This document shows, piece after piece, positions 7,222 to 17,179 of a DNA stretch of 50,292 nucleotides (position 1 is its first letter; every line of letters starts with the position of its first letter). This DNA comes from ZC4RG30 sp039929265. Its GTDB lineage: Bacteria; Pseudomonadota; Gammaproteobacteria; Steroidobacterales; Steroidobacteraceae. The notes beneath the pieces were generated by a model, which saw only the letters and a program-made list of their open reading frames with translations, made no database searches and was not told the DNA's origin. Position numbers and translations under genes: made by a program. The DNA lies in assembly GCA_039929265.1 (NCBI GenBank), contig JBDSRN010000184.1, forward strand, positions 1-50,292. Direction: 5' to 3'.

Positions 7222-8706
7222 TCAGCCACGCTTCTTCGTGGGTCCTCGCGTGGTCGACTTCCTCTTCGTCGGTCCCGGCTGTGCCGGCCGATTCTTCACG
7301 GCGCGGTTGGCCGTCTTCTTGCGCATCTTTGGCCGATTGGCCGCTGCCGTCTTGCGCGCCTGCGCGCGCGTGCCGCTGGGATCGAAGGGATTCTTGTGTG
7401 CCGGATATTCCACTGCCACCGGCGTGGCGTAGAGATCGAAAGCCTTGCGGTACGTATTGCACAGATACCGCGTATAGGCATCGGGCACCGACGAGGTCTG
7501 GTTGCCGTGGATCACGATGCGCGGCGGATTCTTGCCGCCCTGGTGCGCGTAACGCAACTTGATGCGGCGGCCATTGCGGATCGGCGGCTGATGCGCCTGC
7601 ATCGCCGCAATCAGCACGCGCGTGAGCTGCGGCGTCGGCATCTCGCGCATGGCCGCGTCGAATGCCTTGATCGCCGCGCGGGCGACATCCCCGACTGCGG
7701 TGCCGTGCCGCGCGGAAATATAGAACACCGGCGCGAATTGCACGAAGTCGAGCTTCAGCGCGAGCTGGTTCTTGATCGCGTCGCGCTGGTCGACGGGAAT
7801 ACCGTCCCACTTGTTCACGGCAATGATGATCGCGCGGCCGCGCTCGAGCGCGATGCCGAGTACGCTGGCATCCTGCTCGCCGATTACGTCATGCGCATCG
7901 GTGACCATGATGACGACATGCGATTCGGCGATCGCCTGGAGTGTCTTCGCAACGCTGGCACGCTCGACAGCGTCGTCGACCTTGTCGACCTTGCTCTTGC
8001 GGCGCACGCCCGCGGTATCGATGAGAATGAACTTGCGCTCATCCCTCTCGAACGGGACGAAAATGCTGTCGCGTGTGGTGCCCGGTTCGTCGGTCGCGAT
8101 CACGCGCTCTTCGCCGACCAGGCGATTGATGAGCGTGGACTTGCCGACGTTCGGGCGCCCGATAATGGCAATCCGGATCGAATCTGGATCCGGACGATCG
8201 TCACCCAGCGGCGGTGCCACGCCTTCCAGCACGACTTCCATCAGCGTGTCGCAGCCCTGCCGATGCTCGGCAGAAATGGCGACCGGATTGCCGAAGCCGA
8301 GCGCATGGAAGTCCGCCGACACCATCTCCGAGTCGAGACCTTCGGCCTTGTTGATCGCCAGCGTGATGGGCTTGCCGGATTTGCGCAGCACCGCGGCAAC
8401 GAAATGATCTTCGGAAGTCAGCCCGCCGCGCGCGTCGGCGATGAAGATGAGACGGTCGGCCTCTTCCACCGCCTTCTCGGTCTGTCGGCGCATCTGCGCT
8501 TGCATGTTGGTCTGCAGGTTCTCGACCACGCCGCCGGTGTCGATGACGACGAAGGGATTGATCTGGTCTCGGCTGTAGCCGTACTGGCGATCGCGTGTGA
8601 CGCCCGGAACGTCCGCGACTATGGCGTCGCGGGTACCCGTGAGGACGTTGAAGAGCGTCGACTTGCCGACATTCGGCCGACCGACGAGGGCGACGATCGG
8701 CAGCAT
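7222..8706 (-). CDS. der: Ribosome biogenesis GTPase Der (EngA)
   Basis: Double-GTPase that helps mature the 50S subunit. 494 aa. First G domain: GRPNVGKST (9-17), DTGG (56-59), NKAE (119-122). Second G domain: GRPNVGKST (183-191), DTAG (230-233), NKWD (298-301). A KH-like domain occupies about 355-440. The C-terminal tail (about 447-494) is a lysine/arginine-rich, low-complexity extension ending KKRG, longer than in E. coli Der and probably binding rRNA. Last gene of the minus-strand run; bamB ends four bases upstream of it. Confidence 0.97.
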   Translation of the reverse strand: MLPIVALVGRPNVGKSTLFNVLTGTRDAIVADVPGVTRDRQYGYSRDQINPFVVIDTGGVVENLQTNMQAQMRRQTEKAVEEADRLIFIADARGGLTSEDHFVAAVLRKSGKPITLAINKAEGLDSEMVSADFHALGFGNPVAISAEHRQGCDTLMEVVLEGVAPPLGDDRPDPDSIRIAIIGRPNVGKSTLINRLVGEERVIATDEPGTTRDSIFVPFERDERKFILIDTAGVRRKSKVDKVDDAVERASVAKTLQAIAESHVVIMVTDAHDVIGEQDASVLGIALERGRAIIIAVNKWDGIPVDQRDAIKNQLALKLDFVQFAPVFYISARHGTAVGDVARAAIKAFDAAMREMPTPQLTRVLIAAMQAHQPPIRNGRRIKLRYAHQGGKNPPRIVIHGNQTSSVPDAYTRYLCNTYRKAFDLYATPVAVEYPAHKNPFDPSGTRAQARKTAAANRPKMRKKTANRAVKNRPAQPGPTKRKSTTRGPTKKRG

Positions 8707-8710
8707 GTCA

Positions 8711-9865
8711 TCAGCCGCGCGGCGTGACGCGGAACGCGGTCAGGTGACCTTTGTCGTTCAGAACGAGCAACGTGTCGCCGGCGAGCTTCGGTGCCGCCGT
8801 GACGCGATCGCCGCCACTTTTGCTACGACCGACAATCGTGCCCGTCTCGATGTCGAGCCAGTGCACATAGCCTTCCAGATCCGCGACAGCTACCTGCTTG
8901 CCCATCACGGCGGGTGCCGACAGCCGGCGGTGCGCGAGCACCTTGCTGCGCCACAGCTCCACACCCGTGCGGCGACCGATCTTCACGATTTCACCATCGG
9001 CGGTGGAGACGTATACGCCGTCTTCATCGGTATCGAGGCCACGATAGCTCGAGACCTCGCGCGACCACCACACCTGGCCCGTGTCACGCGCGAGTCGCGC
9101 AATGCGACCCTGAAAGCTCACGGCGTAGATGTCGTCTTCGGCGGCATGCACCGCGGAGTCGATGTCGACGAGACGCTCAAGCTCCGTGCGTCCGCTGGGC
9201 GGTGACACCTGCGCTTCCCATGCATCATTGCCGTCCTTGAGATTGATCGCGAGCAGCTTGCCGTTGTCGAAGCCGCATATCACGAGGTCGCCAACGATGA
9301 CGGGCTCGCCCGTGCCACGCAGCGACAGACGCGGCACCTGCTGCTCCGCGGTCCACAGCGGCTTGCCATCCGCGGACGAGAGACCGTGCAGTCGTCCGTC
9401 GACCGAGCGCACGACGACGACACCAGGACCGATCGCCGGCGCAGCGAGGATCTCGCTGTTGACGCGCGTCCTCCATTTCAGCCCACCGCTGGCGGCATCG
9501 AGCGCGACCACGTCACCGTAGGCGCCGCCGACCACGACGAGCCCTTCGCCCGTACCCGGACCACCCGCGAGACGCACGCGTGACTTGATGCGCCAGATCT
9601 GTTTGCCGTTCTTGATGTCGAACGCCGCCACTTCGCCATCGCTGCCCGCGGCGTACGCCCGCACGTCGTCGGAAGACACGCCCAGCCCGAGCCTCAGCTT
9701 CGGTTCGCCTTCCATGCCGATGTCCCAGACACGATCGACGTTGATCGTCGCCTTGATGTCGGTGAGCTCGGCAGGCGGATCGACGTTCTTGTTCTTGCCG
9801 CAGGCGCTGAGCAGCGCCAAGGCACAGATGCCGAGCAGAACGAGTAAAGGGTGTGCGCGTTGCAT
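8711..9865 (-). CDS. bamB: Outer membrane assembly lipoprotein BamB
   Basis: Lipoprotein subunit of the BAM complex that inserts beta-barrel proteins into the outer membrane. 384 aa. Signal peptide with lipobox LLSAC, lipidated at Cys22. The rest is a PQQ-type eight-bladed propeller, seen as recurring aspartate/glycine/tryptophan motifs (for example NGKQIWR, SGGLKWR, DGKPLW, TGQVWW, TGVELWR). Start codon overlaps the yfgM stop (TGATG), and der follows four bases after its end, the conserved gammaproteobacterial order hisS-yfgM-bamB-der. Confidence 0.95.
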   Translation of the reverse strand: MQRAHPLLVLLGICALALLSACGKNKNVDPPAELTDIKATINVDRVWDIGMEGEPKLRLGLGVSSDDVRAYAAGSDGEVAAFDIKNGKQIWRIKSRVRLAGGPGTGEGLVVVGGAYGDVVALDAASGGLKWRTRVNSEILAAPAIGPGVVVVRSVDGRLHGLSSADGKPLWTAEQQVPRLSLRGTGEPVIVGDLVICGFDNGKLLAINLKDGNDAWEAQVSPPSGRTELERLVDIDSAVHAAEDDIYAVSFQGRIARLARDTGQVWWSREVSSYRGLDTDEDGVYVSTADGEIVKIGRRTGVELWRSKVLAHRRLSAPAVMGKQVAVADLEGYVHWLDIETGTIVGRSKSGGDRVTAAPKLAGDTLLVLNDKGHLTAFRVTPRG

Positions 9866-10515
9866 CAGCTTCCCGCCTTGAGATCGTTGATCTTCAACTC
9901 GAGCTGGTTCGCGCCAGCGACACCGTTCGCCGGCGCGAACGACTCGGCACCGCGCGCAACGAGAAACTCCTTGAGCGCACCATCGCGATCGCCCTTGGCC
10001 AGCAGCGCATCGCCACGTGCCTCCGCATAGCGCGCCGCGAACGCTGAACCCTCGGGCAGCGTACCGAGTGTCTTGATCGCATCATCGCTCTTGCCCTGGC
10101 TCGTCTGCACGCGCGCGAGCCGCAAGCGCGCGACGAGCTTCAGCTGCTCGTCCTTGCTCGTGTCCATCACGTTGCGCAGGCGGTCTGCTGCCTTGTCCAG
10201 CTCATTCGTGGTGACGAACATGCGTGCCGCCGCGAGTTCCGCAGGACCGACATACGCGGTCGCCGGATGCGCCTTCTTCAGCTCGTCGACCAGGTTGGTC
10301 GCCGTGAGGATTTCGCCACGGTCGTAGGTTTCGAGGATGTCCATGTACTTGGTGCCGGCTTCCAGGGCGATACGCTCGTTGCGCGCTTCCCACCAGCGCC
10401 AGCCGAACAGCCCAAGCGCGCCGATGGCCAGGCCCGCGACGACAGCGACGCCATTGCGACGCGCCCAGGCCTTCACGGCCTCCCATTGTTCGCCCTCAGT
10501 CAGCAGATCATCCAC
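9865..10515 (-). CDS. yfgM: YfgM-family ancillary Sec translocon subunit
   Basis: Single-span inner-membrane protein with a periplasmic TPR-like domain; the E. coli relative associates with SecYEG and PpiD and with envelope stress control. 216 aa from a GTG at 10515. That start is preferred to earlier in-frame codons because it follows the hisS stop by one base with GAGGGG about eight bases upstream, and because the predicted protein then begins VDDLLTEGEQWEAVKAW like its family. A membrane span lies near 22-41 (VAVVAGLAIGALGLFGW). The remainder is alanine-rich helical repeats. Its stop overlaps the bamB start. Confidence 0.88.
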   Translation of the reverse strand: MDDLLTEGEQWEAVKAWARRNGVAVVAGLAIGALGLFGWRWWEARNERIALEAGTKYMDILETYDRGEILTATNLVDELKKAHPATAYVGPAELAAARMFVTTNELDKAADRLRNVMDTSKDEQLKLVARLRLARVQTSQGKSDDAIKTLGTLPEGSAFAARYAEARGDALLAKGDRDGALKEFLVARGAESFAPANGVAGANQLELKINDLKAGS

Positions 10516-10516
10516 T

Positions 10517-11803
<1,287 letters not shown>

Positions 11804-11812
11804 CGTTGCGTA

Positions 11813-12241
11813 TTAACCGGTGGGCTGCGCGCGCATGGCGAACCATACGATCAGCGCGAGCACCAGCAATCCAGCGAGCGCTACCGCCGGCCAGAGAAAC
11901 TTGCGGGGATCGCGCGGCGCCGGAATGTGCGGCGCAGTCTTCAACGGCTCCTCGCCGCTCGCCAGATGCTGCTCGGTGTAGCGCTGCTCGAGCAGGCTGA
12001 AGTCCTCGTCGAGAAACTGCGCATAGCGCTTCATGTGCCCCCGTACGTACACGGGGGCGCCGAGCTTGTCGAAGTTTTCCGCCTCGAGCGCATCGATGAT
12101 CACCGGGTCGAGATGCAGTTTCTCGCTCGTCTGGATCACGGACATGCCGAGCTTTTCGCGCGCGGCACGCAGACGCCTACCGACGAACAGCTCACCAGTG
12201 CTGCTCGCCACTTCGGGTTTCGGAGTATCGGTCTCTGTCAT
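11813..12241 (-). CDS. rodZ: Short RodZ-like helix-turn-helix membrane protein
   Basis: RodZ links the MreB cytoskeleton to the wall-elongation machinery. Here the product is only 142 aa against about 337 in E. coli. The cytoplasmic Cro/HTH_25-type domain is clear at about 18-85 (GRRLRAAREKLGMSVIQTSE, then PVYVRGHMKRYA), a basic juxtamembrane segment follows (PRDPRKF), and one membrane span closes the protein (about 114-135). Only about seven residues (MRAQPTG) follow the span, so the periplasmic domain is absent. The ATG overlaps the pilF stop (ATGA). Position between pilF and hisS supports the name. Confidence 0.8.
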   Translation of the reverse strand: MTETDTPKPEVASSTGELFVGRRLRAAREKLGMSVIQTSEKLHLDPVIIDALEAENFDKLGAPVYVRGHMKRYAQFLDEDFSLLEQRYTEQHLASGEEPLKTAPHIPAPRDPRKFLWPAVALAGLLVLALIVWFAMRAQPTG

Positions 12242-12984
12242 TGCATCAGTTCCGGCAGCGCACGCACCTGCGCGGAGTTGGGATAGTCACGACGCAGGCG
12301 CCGCGCGTACGACTCGCGCTGCACGCGATCGCCGCGAGCGTTCGCGACGCGCACGCCGAGCAGCAGCAGATCGGGCGATGCGGCCATGGTGAGGAAGTTG
12401 TCGATGGTCTTCGAGGCAGCATCGGGTTGCTGCTGATTGAGCTGCAGATCCGCCAGCTGGTACGCGGCTTCCGCATGATTGGGCCGCATGCGCAACGCAC
12501 GCTCGAACGACGCTCGCGCCTCGTCGAAGCGTTTCACGCCACGCAGACAGACACCCGCGTTGGTGAGCGCCGCCCACGGCGTGCGATACAGACGATCCTG
12601 AGAGGCGGCCTCGAAGCGCTTCAGCGCCTCCTCGGTATGTCCGTTGCGGCAAAGGAAAACGGCGAAGTTGTTGGACACTTCGGAGTTGTCCGGAGCCAGG
12701 CGCAGCGCCGTGCGGTATTCGTTCTCCGCCTGCTTGGGCTGATTGAGCCGTTCGTACAGATACGCGAGCGCACTGTGCACATCGGCGTTGCGCGGCGCCT
12801 GCTTCGCGGCGCGCTCGAGCTTTTCCTTCGCGACGGGGAGATTGTTCTGCTGCATGTATGCGACGCCGAGCTGCATGTTCGCCTGGGCAGCGTCCTTGTC
12901 GTTCCTGGCGCCTCCCGAGCCATTCGAAGTGCTGACACACGCGCACAGCAGCAGCGGCGTGAGCCCGAACAGCAACCGGATCAT
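12238..12984 (-). CDS. pilF: Type IV pilus biogenesis lipoprotein PilF/PilW
   Basis: TPR lipoprotein that in Pseudomonas pilots the PilQ secretin to the outer membrane. 248 aa from the ATG at 12984, chosen because it overlaps the rlmN stop (ATGA) and begins a lipoprotein signal (MIRLLFGLTPLLLCAC, lipidated Cys16). At least five tetratricopeptide motifs follow, such as NMQLGVAYMQQNNLPVA, VHSALAYLYERLNQPKQA and VSNNFAVFLCRNGHTEEAL. No other pilus gene is in the window, but pilF is commonly found by rlmN and ndk in gammaproteobacteria. Confidence 0.9.
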   Translation of the reverse strand: MIRLLFGLTPLLLCACVSTSNGSGGARNDKDAAQANMQLGVAYMQQNNLPVAKEKLERAAKQAPRNADVHSALAYLYERLNQPKQAENEYRTALRLAPDNSEVSNNFAVFLCRNGHTEEALKRFEAASQDRLYRTPWAALTNAGVCLRGVKRFDEARASFERALRMRPNHAEAAYQLADLQLNQQQPDAASKTIDNFLTMAASPDLLLLGVRVANARGDRVQRESYARRLRRDYPNSAQVRALPELMQ

Positions 12985-14081
12985 TGTGCCGCCGCCATGC
13001 GGCTTTGCAGCTTGTCGCCGAGGCGCACGACGATGCGATCCTCGACCCGACCGACGAGCTGGCCACACGCCGCGTCGATGTCGTCACCGCGCGTCTTGCG
13101 CACGGTGGCCATCACGCCGCGCTTGAGTATCTCGTCACGAAAACGCGCGATGACCTCGGGCGGCGAGCATTTGTAGCTCGTGCCCGGGAATGGGTTGAAC
13201 GGAATGAGATTCACCTTTGCCGGCTGCCCCACAAGCAGCTTTGCGAGTGCGCGGGCCTGCGCGGGAGAATCGTTGACGCCATCGAGCATCACGTACTCGA
13301 ACGTGACGCTGCGGCCGTTCTGTTCATCTATGTAGTGCCAGCACGCCTCAAGCAGTTCCTTTATCGGGTGCTTGCGATTGATCGGCACGAGCTGGCTGCG
13401 CAATTCGTCGTCCGGTGCATGCAACGAGACGGCGAGCGCGAGATTGGTCTCTTCCGCGAGCTTGTAGATCTGCGGCACGAGTCCCGAGGTGGACAGCGTG
13501 ACCCGGCGTCGCGAAATGTCGAAACCGAAGTCATCCATCAGGATGCGCACCGCGGGCAGGACGTTGCGGAAGTTCGCGAGCGGCTCGCCCATACCCATCA
13601 GCACAACGTTGCTGATGATGCGATCGTCACCCGCCTTGAAACCCAGCTCGCGGTTCGCGAGCCATACCTGGCCGACGATCTCCGCCGCGGTGAGATTGCG
13701 ATTGAAGCCCTGCTGCGCCGTCGAGCAGAACGTGCAGTCCATCGCGCAGCCCACCTGCGAGGAGATGCACAGGGTGCCCCGGTGATCCTCCGGGATGAAC
13801 ACCATCTCGAAGCCCTGGCTCGAATCCGCGCGCAGCATCCACTTGCGCGTGCCGTCGCTCGACATCTGGCAGGTGACGATCTCGGGCAGCTTCGCTTCGG
13901 CCTGTTCGCTCAGTTGCCCGCGAAACTCTTTCGCGAGATCCGTCATTTGCGCGAAGTCGTTCACGCCGCGCTTGTACAGCCAGTGCATGAGCTGCCGCGC
14001 GCGGAACGCCTTCCCGCCCTGGGCCACGCACCACTCTTCGAGCTGCGTGCGCGTGAGGCCGAGAAGGTTGAGCTTTTCCAT
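12981..14081 (-). CDS. rlmN: 23S rRNA (A2503-C2)/tRNA (A37-C2) methyltransferase RlmN
   Basis: Radical-SAM enzyme that methylates C2 of adenine 2503 in 23S rRNA and A37 in some tRNAs. 366 aa. N-terminal accessory domain (about 1-95), then the [4Fe-4S]-binding CAMDCTFC (Cys112, Cys116, Cys119) and the SAM-binding MGMGEPL segment. The C-terminal cysteine that takes part in the methyl-carrier mechanism is present in DIDAACGQL. Sixteen bases separate it from ndk upstream and it overlaps pilF downstream. Confidence 0.96.
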   Translation of the reverse strand: MEKLNLLGLTRTQLEEWCVAQGGKAFRARQLMHWLYKRGVNDFAQMTDLAKEFRGQLSEQAEAKLPEIVTCQMSSDGTRKWMLRADSSQGFEMVFIPEDHRGTLCISSQVGCAMDCTFCSTAQQGFNRNLTAAEIVGQVWLANRELGFKAGDDRIISNVVLMGMGEPLANFRNVLPAVRILMDDFGFDISRRRVTLSTSGLVPQIYKLAEETNLALAVSLHAPDDELRSQLVPINRKHPIKELLEACWHYIDEQNGRSVTFEYVMLDGVNDSPAQARALAKLLVGQPAKVNLIPFNPFPGTSYKCSPPEVIARFRDEILKRGVMATVRKTRGDDIDAACGQLVGRVEDRIVVRLGDKLQSRMAAAQ

Positions 14082-14096
14082 GGGACTGCGGGAATT

Positions 14097-14522
14097 TCAG
14101 CGCGGACAGAGGTCCGAACTGGCGAAGAAGAACGCGATCTCGTTTTTCGCGTTGTCCACACTGTCCGAGCCGTGCACGACGTTGTGCTCGATGCTCTCGG
14201 CAAGATCCGCGCGAATCGTGCCGGCAGCGGCCTTCTTCGGATCCGTCGCGCCCATGAGATCACGATGCCTGAGCACCGCGTTCTCGCCTTCGAGTACCTG
14301 CGCGATGACGGGACCGGAGGTCATGTAGCGAACGAGGTCACCATAGAAGCCGCGCTCCTTGTGGACCGCGTAGAACGCCTCGGCCTGCTTCTGCGACAGC
14401 TGCAACATCCGGGCACCGACGATGACGAGTCCGGCTTTCTCGAACCGGCAATAGACTTCGCCGATCAGGTTCTTGCCAACGCCATCGGGCTTGATGATCG
14501 ACAGGGTGCGCTCGAGCGCCAT
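14097..14522 (-). CDS. ndk: Nucleoside diphosphate kinase
   Basis: Transfers the gamma-phosphate between nucleoside triphosphates and diphosphates through a phosphohistidine. 141 aa, full length. Family motifs: TLSIIKPDGV at the N-terminus, RGFYGDLV, and the active site NVVHGSDS with His117. A strong Shine-Dalgarno GGAGG (14533-14529) precedes the ATG by seven bases, in contrast to the leaderless-looking genes elsewhere in the window. Confidence 0.97.
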   Translation of the reverse strand: MALERTLSIIKPDGVGKNLIGEVYCRFEKAGLVIVGARMLQLSQKQAEAFYAVHKERGFYGDLVRYMTSGPVIAQVLEGENAVLRHRDLMGATDPKKAAAGTIRADLAESIEHNVVHGSDSVDNAKNEIAFFFASSDLCPR

Positions 14523-14549
14523 CGGGAACCTCCGCTGAAAAAGTGCGGA

Positions 14550-14555
14550 ATTCTA
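14550..14555 (-). promoter_or_regulatory. Possible ndk -10 element
   Basis: TAGAAT (14555-14550) lies 28 bases upstream of the ndk ATG, leaving a leader of about 20 nt that contains the GGAGG. The -35 at 17 bp would be TCGTTC, a poor match. It may be an internal promoter within the trmJ-to-der run. Confidence 0.3.
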
Positions 14556-14563
14556 CCCGGTTT

Positions 14564-14887
14564 CTAGACGCTGAACGATTCGCCGCAGCCGCATTCGCCA
14601 CGCACGTTGGGGTTCTGGAAGCGGAACGCCTCGTTGAGGCCTTCCTTGACGAAATCCACGGTGGTGCCGTCGATCAGCTTCAGGCTGTCGGGGTCGACGA
14701 ACACTTTCACCCCGCTCGCCTCGAAGACCACGTCCTGGCTGCGCACGTCATCCGCGTAGTTGATGACATAGGCGAATCCCGAGCAGCCCGTCTTGCGCAC
14801 TCCCAGTCGCAAACCGGCTCCCCGGCCGCGAGCGGCCAGGAAGGTTTTGACACGCTCGGCAGCGGACGGTGTGAGGGAAATGGCCAT
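14564..14887 (-). CDS. A-type iron-sulfur carrier (IscA/ErpA family)
   Basis: Small HesB-like protein that carries Fe-S clusters or iron to apo-proteins. 107 aa. The three conserved cysteines are present: KTGCSGFAY (Cys35) and ECGCGE (Cys99, Cys101). I cannot tell IscA from ErpA on sequence alone. It lies 30 bases after the cysteine desulfurase fusion, so sulfur donor and cluster carrier are likely on one message. Confidence 0.9.
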   Translation of the reverse strand: MAISLTPSAAERVKTFLAARGRGAGLRLGVRKTGCSGFAYVINYADDVRSQDVVFEASGVKVFVDPDSLKLIDGTTVDFVKEGLNEAFRFQNPNVRGECGCGESFSV

Positions 14888-14917
14888 TTTGCTCGCTTCT
14901 CCAGCTTCGCTTCGATA

Positions 14918-16372
14918 CTACACGCATGCACGCAAGGCATCTTCGATCACCAGCAGGCGCCCGAGCTTCTCAATCGGTACCTGCCCCTGCCGTGCCCATT
15001 GTTGTGGCGTGCCCGGAACCAGGTCCTCGAACGATCGGCCCGCCAGCTGGGGCGCCAGCCATTCGCAGACGGCCTGAGTATGCGGGCAGGCATACAGCTG
15101 GAAGCGTGCGGCCTTCACGCCTCGATCAGCATCGCGCAGCAGCAGCCAACGGACCCAGGTGCCGGTGCTTTCGGCCCCTGCCTCACCGACGCTGACCTCG
15201 CTGCTCCAGTCAGAGATGGGGGCCGGTTCGGCCGGCGACAAGCCACGCAAGCGTAAAATCTCGCGCCTTGTAGCGAAAATGGCGCGATCAACGTCAATTT
15301 GTGTCGAAAAACGGCCGAAACTGTAGCGAAGTGAGCTCTGCGCGAGCTCGTTTTTCCTGCCGAGCGCGCGCAGGACAAAGGAGGGCTCGGCACTGGCGGA
15401 GTTGCACGCCGAGCCGGTGGATACGGCCAGCTCGGCGAGGCTGGTGAAGAGGTTCTCCCCCTCCACCCCCGCGAACGACAGGTTGAGAATCCCTGGCAGA
15501 CGGCGCGTGGCGTGCCCGTTCAGGAGCGCGCCGGGCAGGTCGAGCAGCCCACGCAGGAGTCGATCGCGCAGCCCGGCGATGCGCGTGGAATCCGCGTCGC
15601 CCTCTGCTGCCGCCAGCTCGCAAGCGGTGCCGAAACCGATCACCTGGTGGAGTGGCAGCGTACCGGAGCGCAGGCCCCGCTCGTGTCCGCCGCCGAACAC
15701 GATGGGCTGCAGGCGCGGGCGCACGTGGGGGGCGACATACAGCGCTCCGATGCCCTGCGGTCCGCACAGCTTGTGCGCGGTGAAGGAGAGCAGATCGATG
15801 CCGCCGACAGCCAGCGGAATCTTGCCGGCGCTCTGCGCCGCATCGACGTGCAGCAGCACACCGAGCTCGCGACACAGTGCGGCTATGGGCTCGAGGTCTT
15901 GCACCACGCCCGTCTCGTTGTTGGCGTGCAGCATCGACAGGAGCAGCGTGCCAGGGGCTAGCGCCGTGCGCAACGCGGCGAGATCGAGCACGCCGTCTGC
16001 AGCGGGTGTGAGCCAGGTGACGCGCGCACCGCGCTTCTCGAGCTCGCGCAGTGGATCGAGAATCGACTTGTGCTCGGTGCGCAGGCTGACGAAATGCGCA
16101 TGCGCGTCGGCGCGTGCGGCGATTCCCAGTATTGCGAGGTTGTTCGACTCGGTGGCGCCCGAGGTGAACACGATGCATTCGGGCGCGGCGCCGACCAACG
16201 CCGCAACCTGCGCGCGCGCTGCTGCGACGCGTTGCGCCGCTGCACGGCCCGCTGCGTGCGCGGACGCTGCGTTGCCATACCCGGCAGCGAGCGCCTCCTG
16301 CATCACCGCCGCGACACGCGGATCGACCGGCGATGTGGCCGCGTAGTCCAGATAGGTGACGGTTTCGTTCAC
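14918..16372 (-). CDS. Cysteine desulfurase fused to a degenerate IscU-like domain
   Basis: Residues 1-375 are a NifS/IscS-type PLP enzyme that removes sulfur from cysteine: DYAATSP (10-16), SGATESNN (71-78), TEHKS with the cofactor-stacking His101, DAAQSAGK (177-184), the Schiff-base lysine in TAHKL (Lys201) and the mobile-loop cysteine STGSAC (Cys323). Residues about 388-484 form an extension resembling an IscU/NifU scaffold: ARFQLYACPHTQAVCEWL parallels the IscU segment with its second ligand cysteine (Cys429 here), and the end VIEDALRA parallels IscU's last helix. The first and third IscU ligands have no counterpart (RWLLLR and EKLGRL stand at those places). The start is a GTG overlapping the trmJ stop (GTGA). 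Trans-editing of E. coli usage is not implied; the scaffold is probably not a normal cluster binder. Confidence 0.85.
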   Translation of the reverse strand: MNETVTYLDYAATSPVDPRVAAVMQEALAAGYGNAASAHAAGRAAAQRVAAARAQVAALVGAAPECIVFTSGATESNNLAILGIAARADAHAHFVSLRTEHKSILDPLRELEKRGARVTWLTPAADGVLDLAALRTALAPGTLLLSMLHANNETGVVQDLEPIAALCRELGVLLHVDAAQSAGKIPLAVGGIDLLSFTAHKLCGPQGIGALYVAPHVRPRLQPIVFGGGHERGLRSGTLPLHQVIGFGTACELAAAEGDADSTRIAGLRDRLLRGLLDLPGALLNGHATRRLPGILNLSFAGVEGENLFTSLAELAVSTGSACNSASAEPSFVLRALGRKNELAQSSLRYSFGRFSTQIDVDRAIFATRREILRLRGLSPAEPAPISDWSSEVSVGEAGAESTGTWVRWLLLRDADRGVKAARFQLYACPHTQAVCEWLAPQLAGRSFEDLVPGTPQQWARQGQVPIEKLGRLLVIEDALRACV

Positions 16373-17121
16373 TCGTCGCGCGGGCTGCCGGCGATGCGGC
16401 GTTTGCTCTGCACTGCAGTGAGAATGCCGCGCAGGATGTTCACCTCGTTGAAGTCGAGCTCGGCGCGCTGCAGGAAACGACGGATGCGGTTCATCAGGTT
16501 GGCGCCGCTGGGCGTGCGATCGCGAAAATCGATCTCGACGAGGACGCGCTGCAGATGCTCGTACAGGCGCTCCATGTCCTCGGGCGCGGCGAGCGCCGTG
16601 GGTGCGATCGCCGGCACGCGTGACGGCAGGTTGCGCGCCATCATGATCTCGTAAGCGATCACCTGCGCGGCCTGCGCGAGGTTCAGCGATTCGTACTCCG
16701 GGTTCGCAGGGATGCGCAGCAGCACGTGCGCGGCTGCGAGTTGTTCGTTGCTGAGTCCGCTGCGCTCGTTGCCGAACAGCACCGCCACGGGCTGCGGATT
16801 GTCCTGCACGGTCGCGACGATCCGCGCCGCGGCAGCGCGCACGTCGAGCACGCGGAAGTTCTGGTCGCGCTCGCGCGCGGTGGTCGCAAATACCAGTCCG
16901 CAGCCCGCGAGCCCGTCGGCGAGCGTGGGCACCACGCGTGCGGCGGCCAGCACATCGTCCGCACCCGAGGCGCGTGCGACGGCCTCCGGATCGGGAAACT
17001 GGCGGGGGGCCACGAGCACGAGGTCATTGAGTCCCATGTTCTTCATGGCGCGTGCGACAGCCCCGATATTTCCGGGGTGTGAGGTGTCAAGCAGCACGAA
17101 ACGGACGGGCAGAAACTGCAT
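16369..17121 (-). CDS. trmJ: tRNA (cytidine/uridine-32-2'-O)-methyltransferase TrmJ
   Basis: SPOUT-fold methyltransferase modifying position 32 of tRNA anticodon loops, 250 aa. N-terminal knot domain with FVLLDTSHPGNIGAVARAMK, the SAM-binding LFGNERSGLS and the knot segment NPEYESLNLAQA. The C-terminal part (about 170-250) is the helical TrmJ extension. In many gammaproteobacteria trmJ precedes iscR/iscS genes, as it precedes a cysteine desulfurase here. TAGAAT (17136-17131) ends ten bases before the ATG and may be the promoter -10 with a two-to-three-base leader. Confidence 0.93.
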   Translation of the reverse strand: MQFLPVRFVLLDTSHPGNIGAVARAMKNMGLNDLVLVAPRQFPDPEAVARASGADDVLAAARVVPTLADGLAGCGLVFATTARERDQNFRVLDVRAAAARIVATVQDNPQPVAVLFGNERSGLSNEQLAAAHVLLRIPANPEYESLNLAQAAQVIAYEIMMARNLPSRVPAIAPTALAAPEDMERLYEHLQRVLVEIDFRDRTPSGANLMNRIRRFLQRAELDFNEVNILRGILTAVQSKRRIAGSPRDE

Positions 17122-17179
17122 TTCGCGGCTATTCTAGAGCACTGCCAGGGCACTCTCGCTGCCCCTTGGGTTATTTGTC

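Noticed and set aside
12984..14567. 527-codon plus-strand frame opposite rlmN and ndk
   Set aside because: Complementary to two conserved enzymes and without any recognisable fold.
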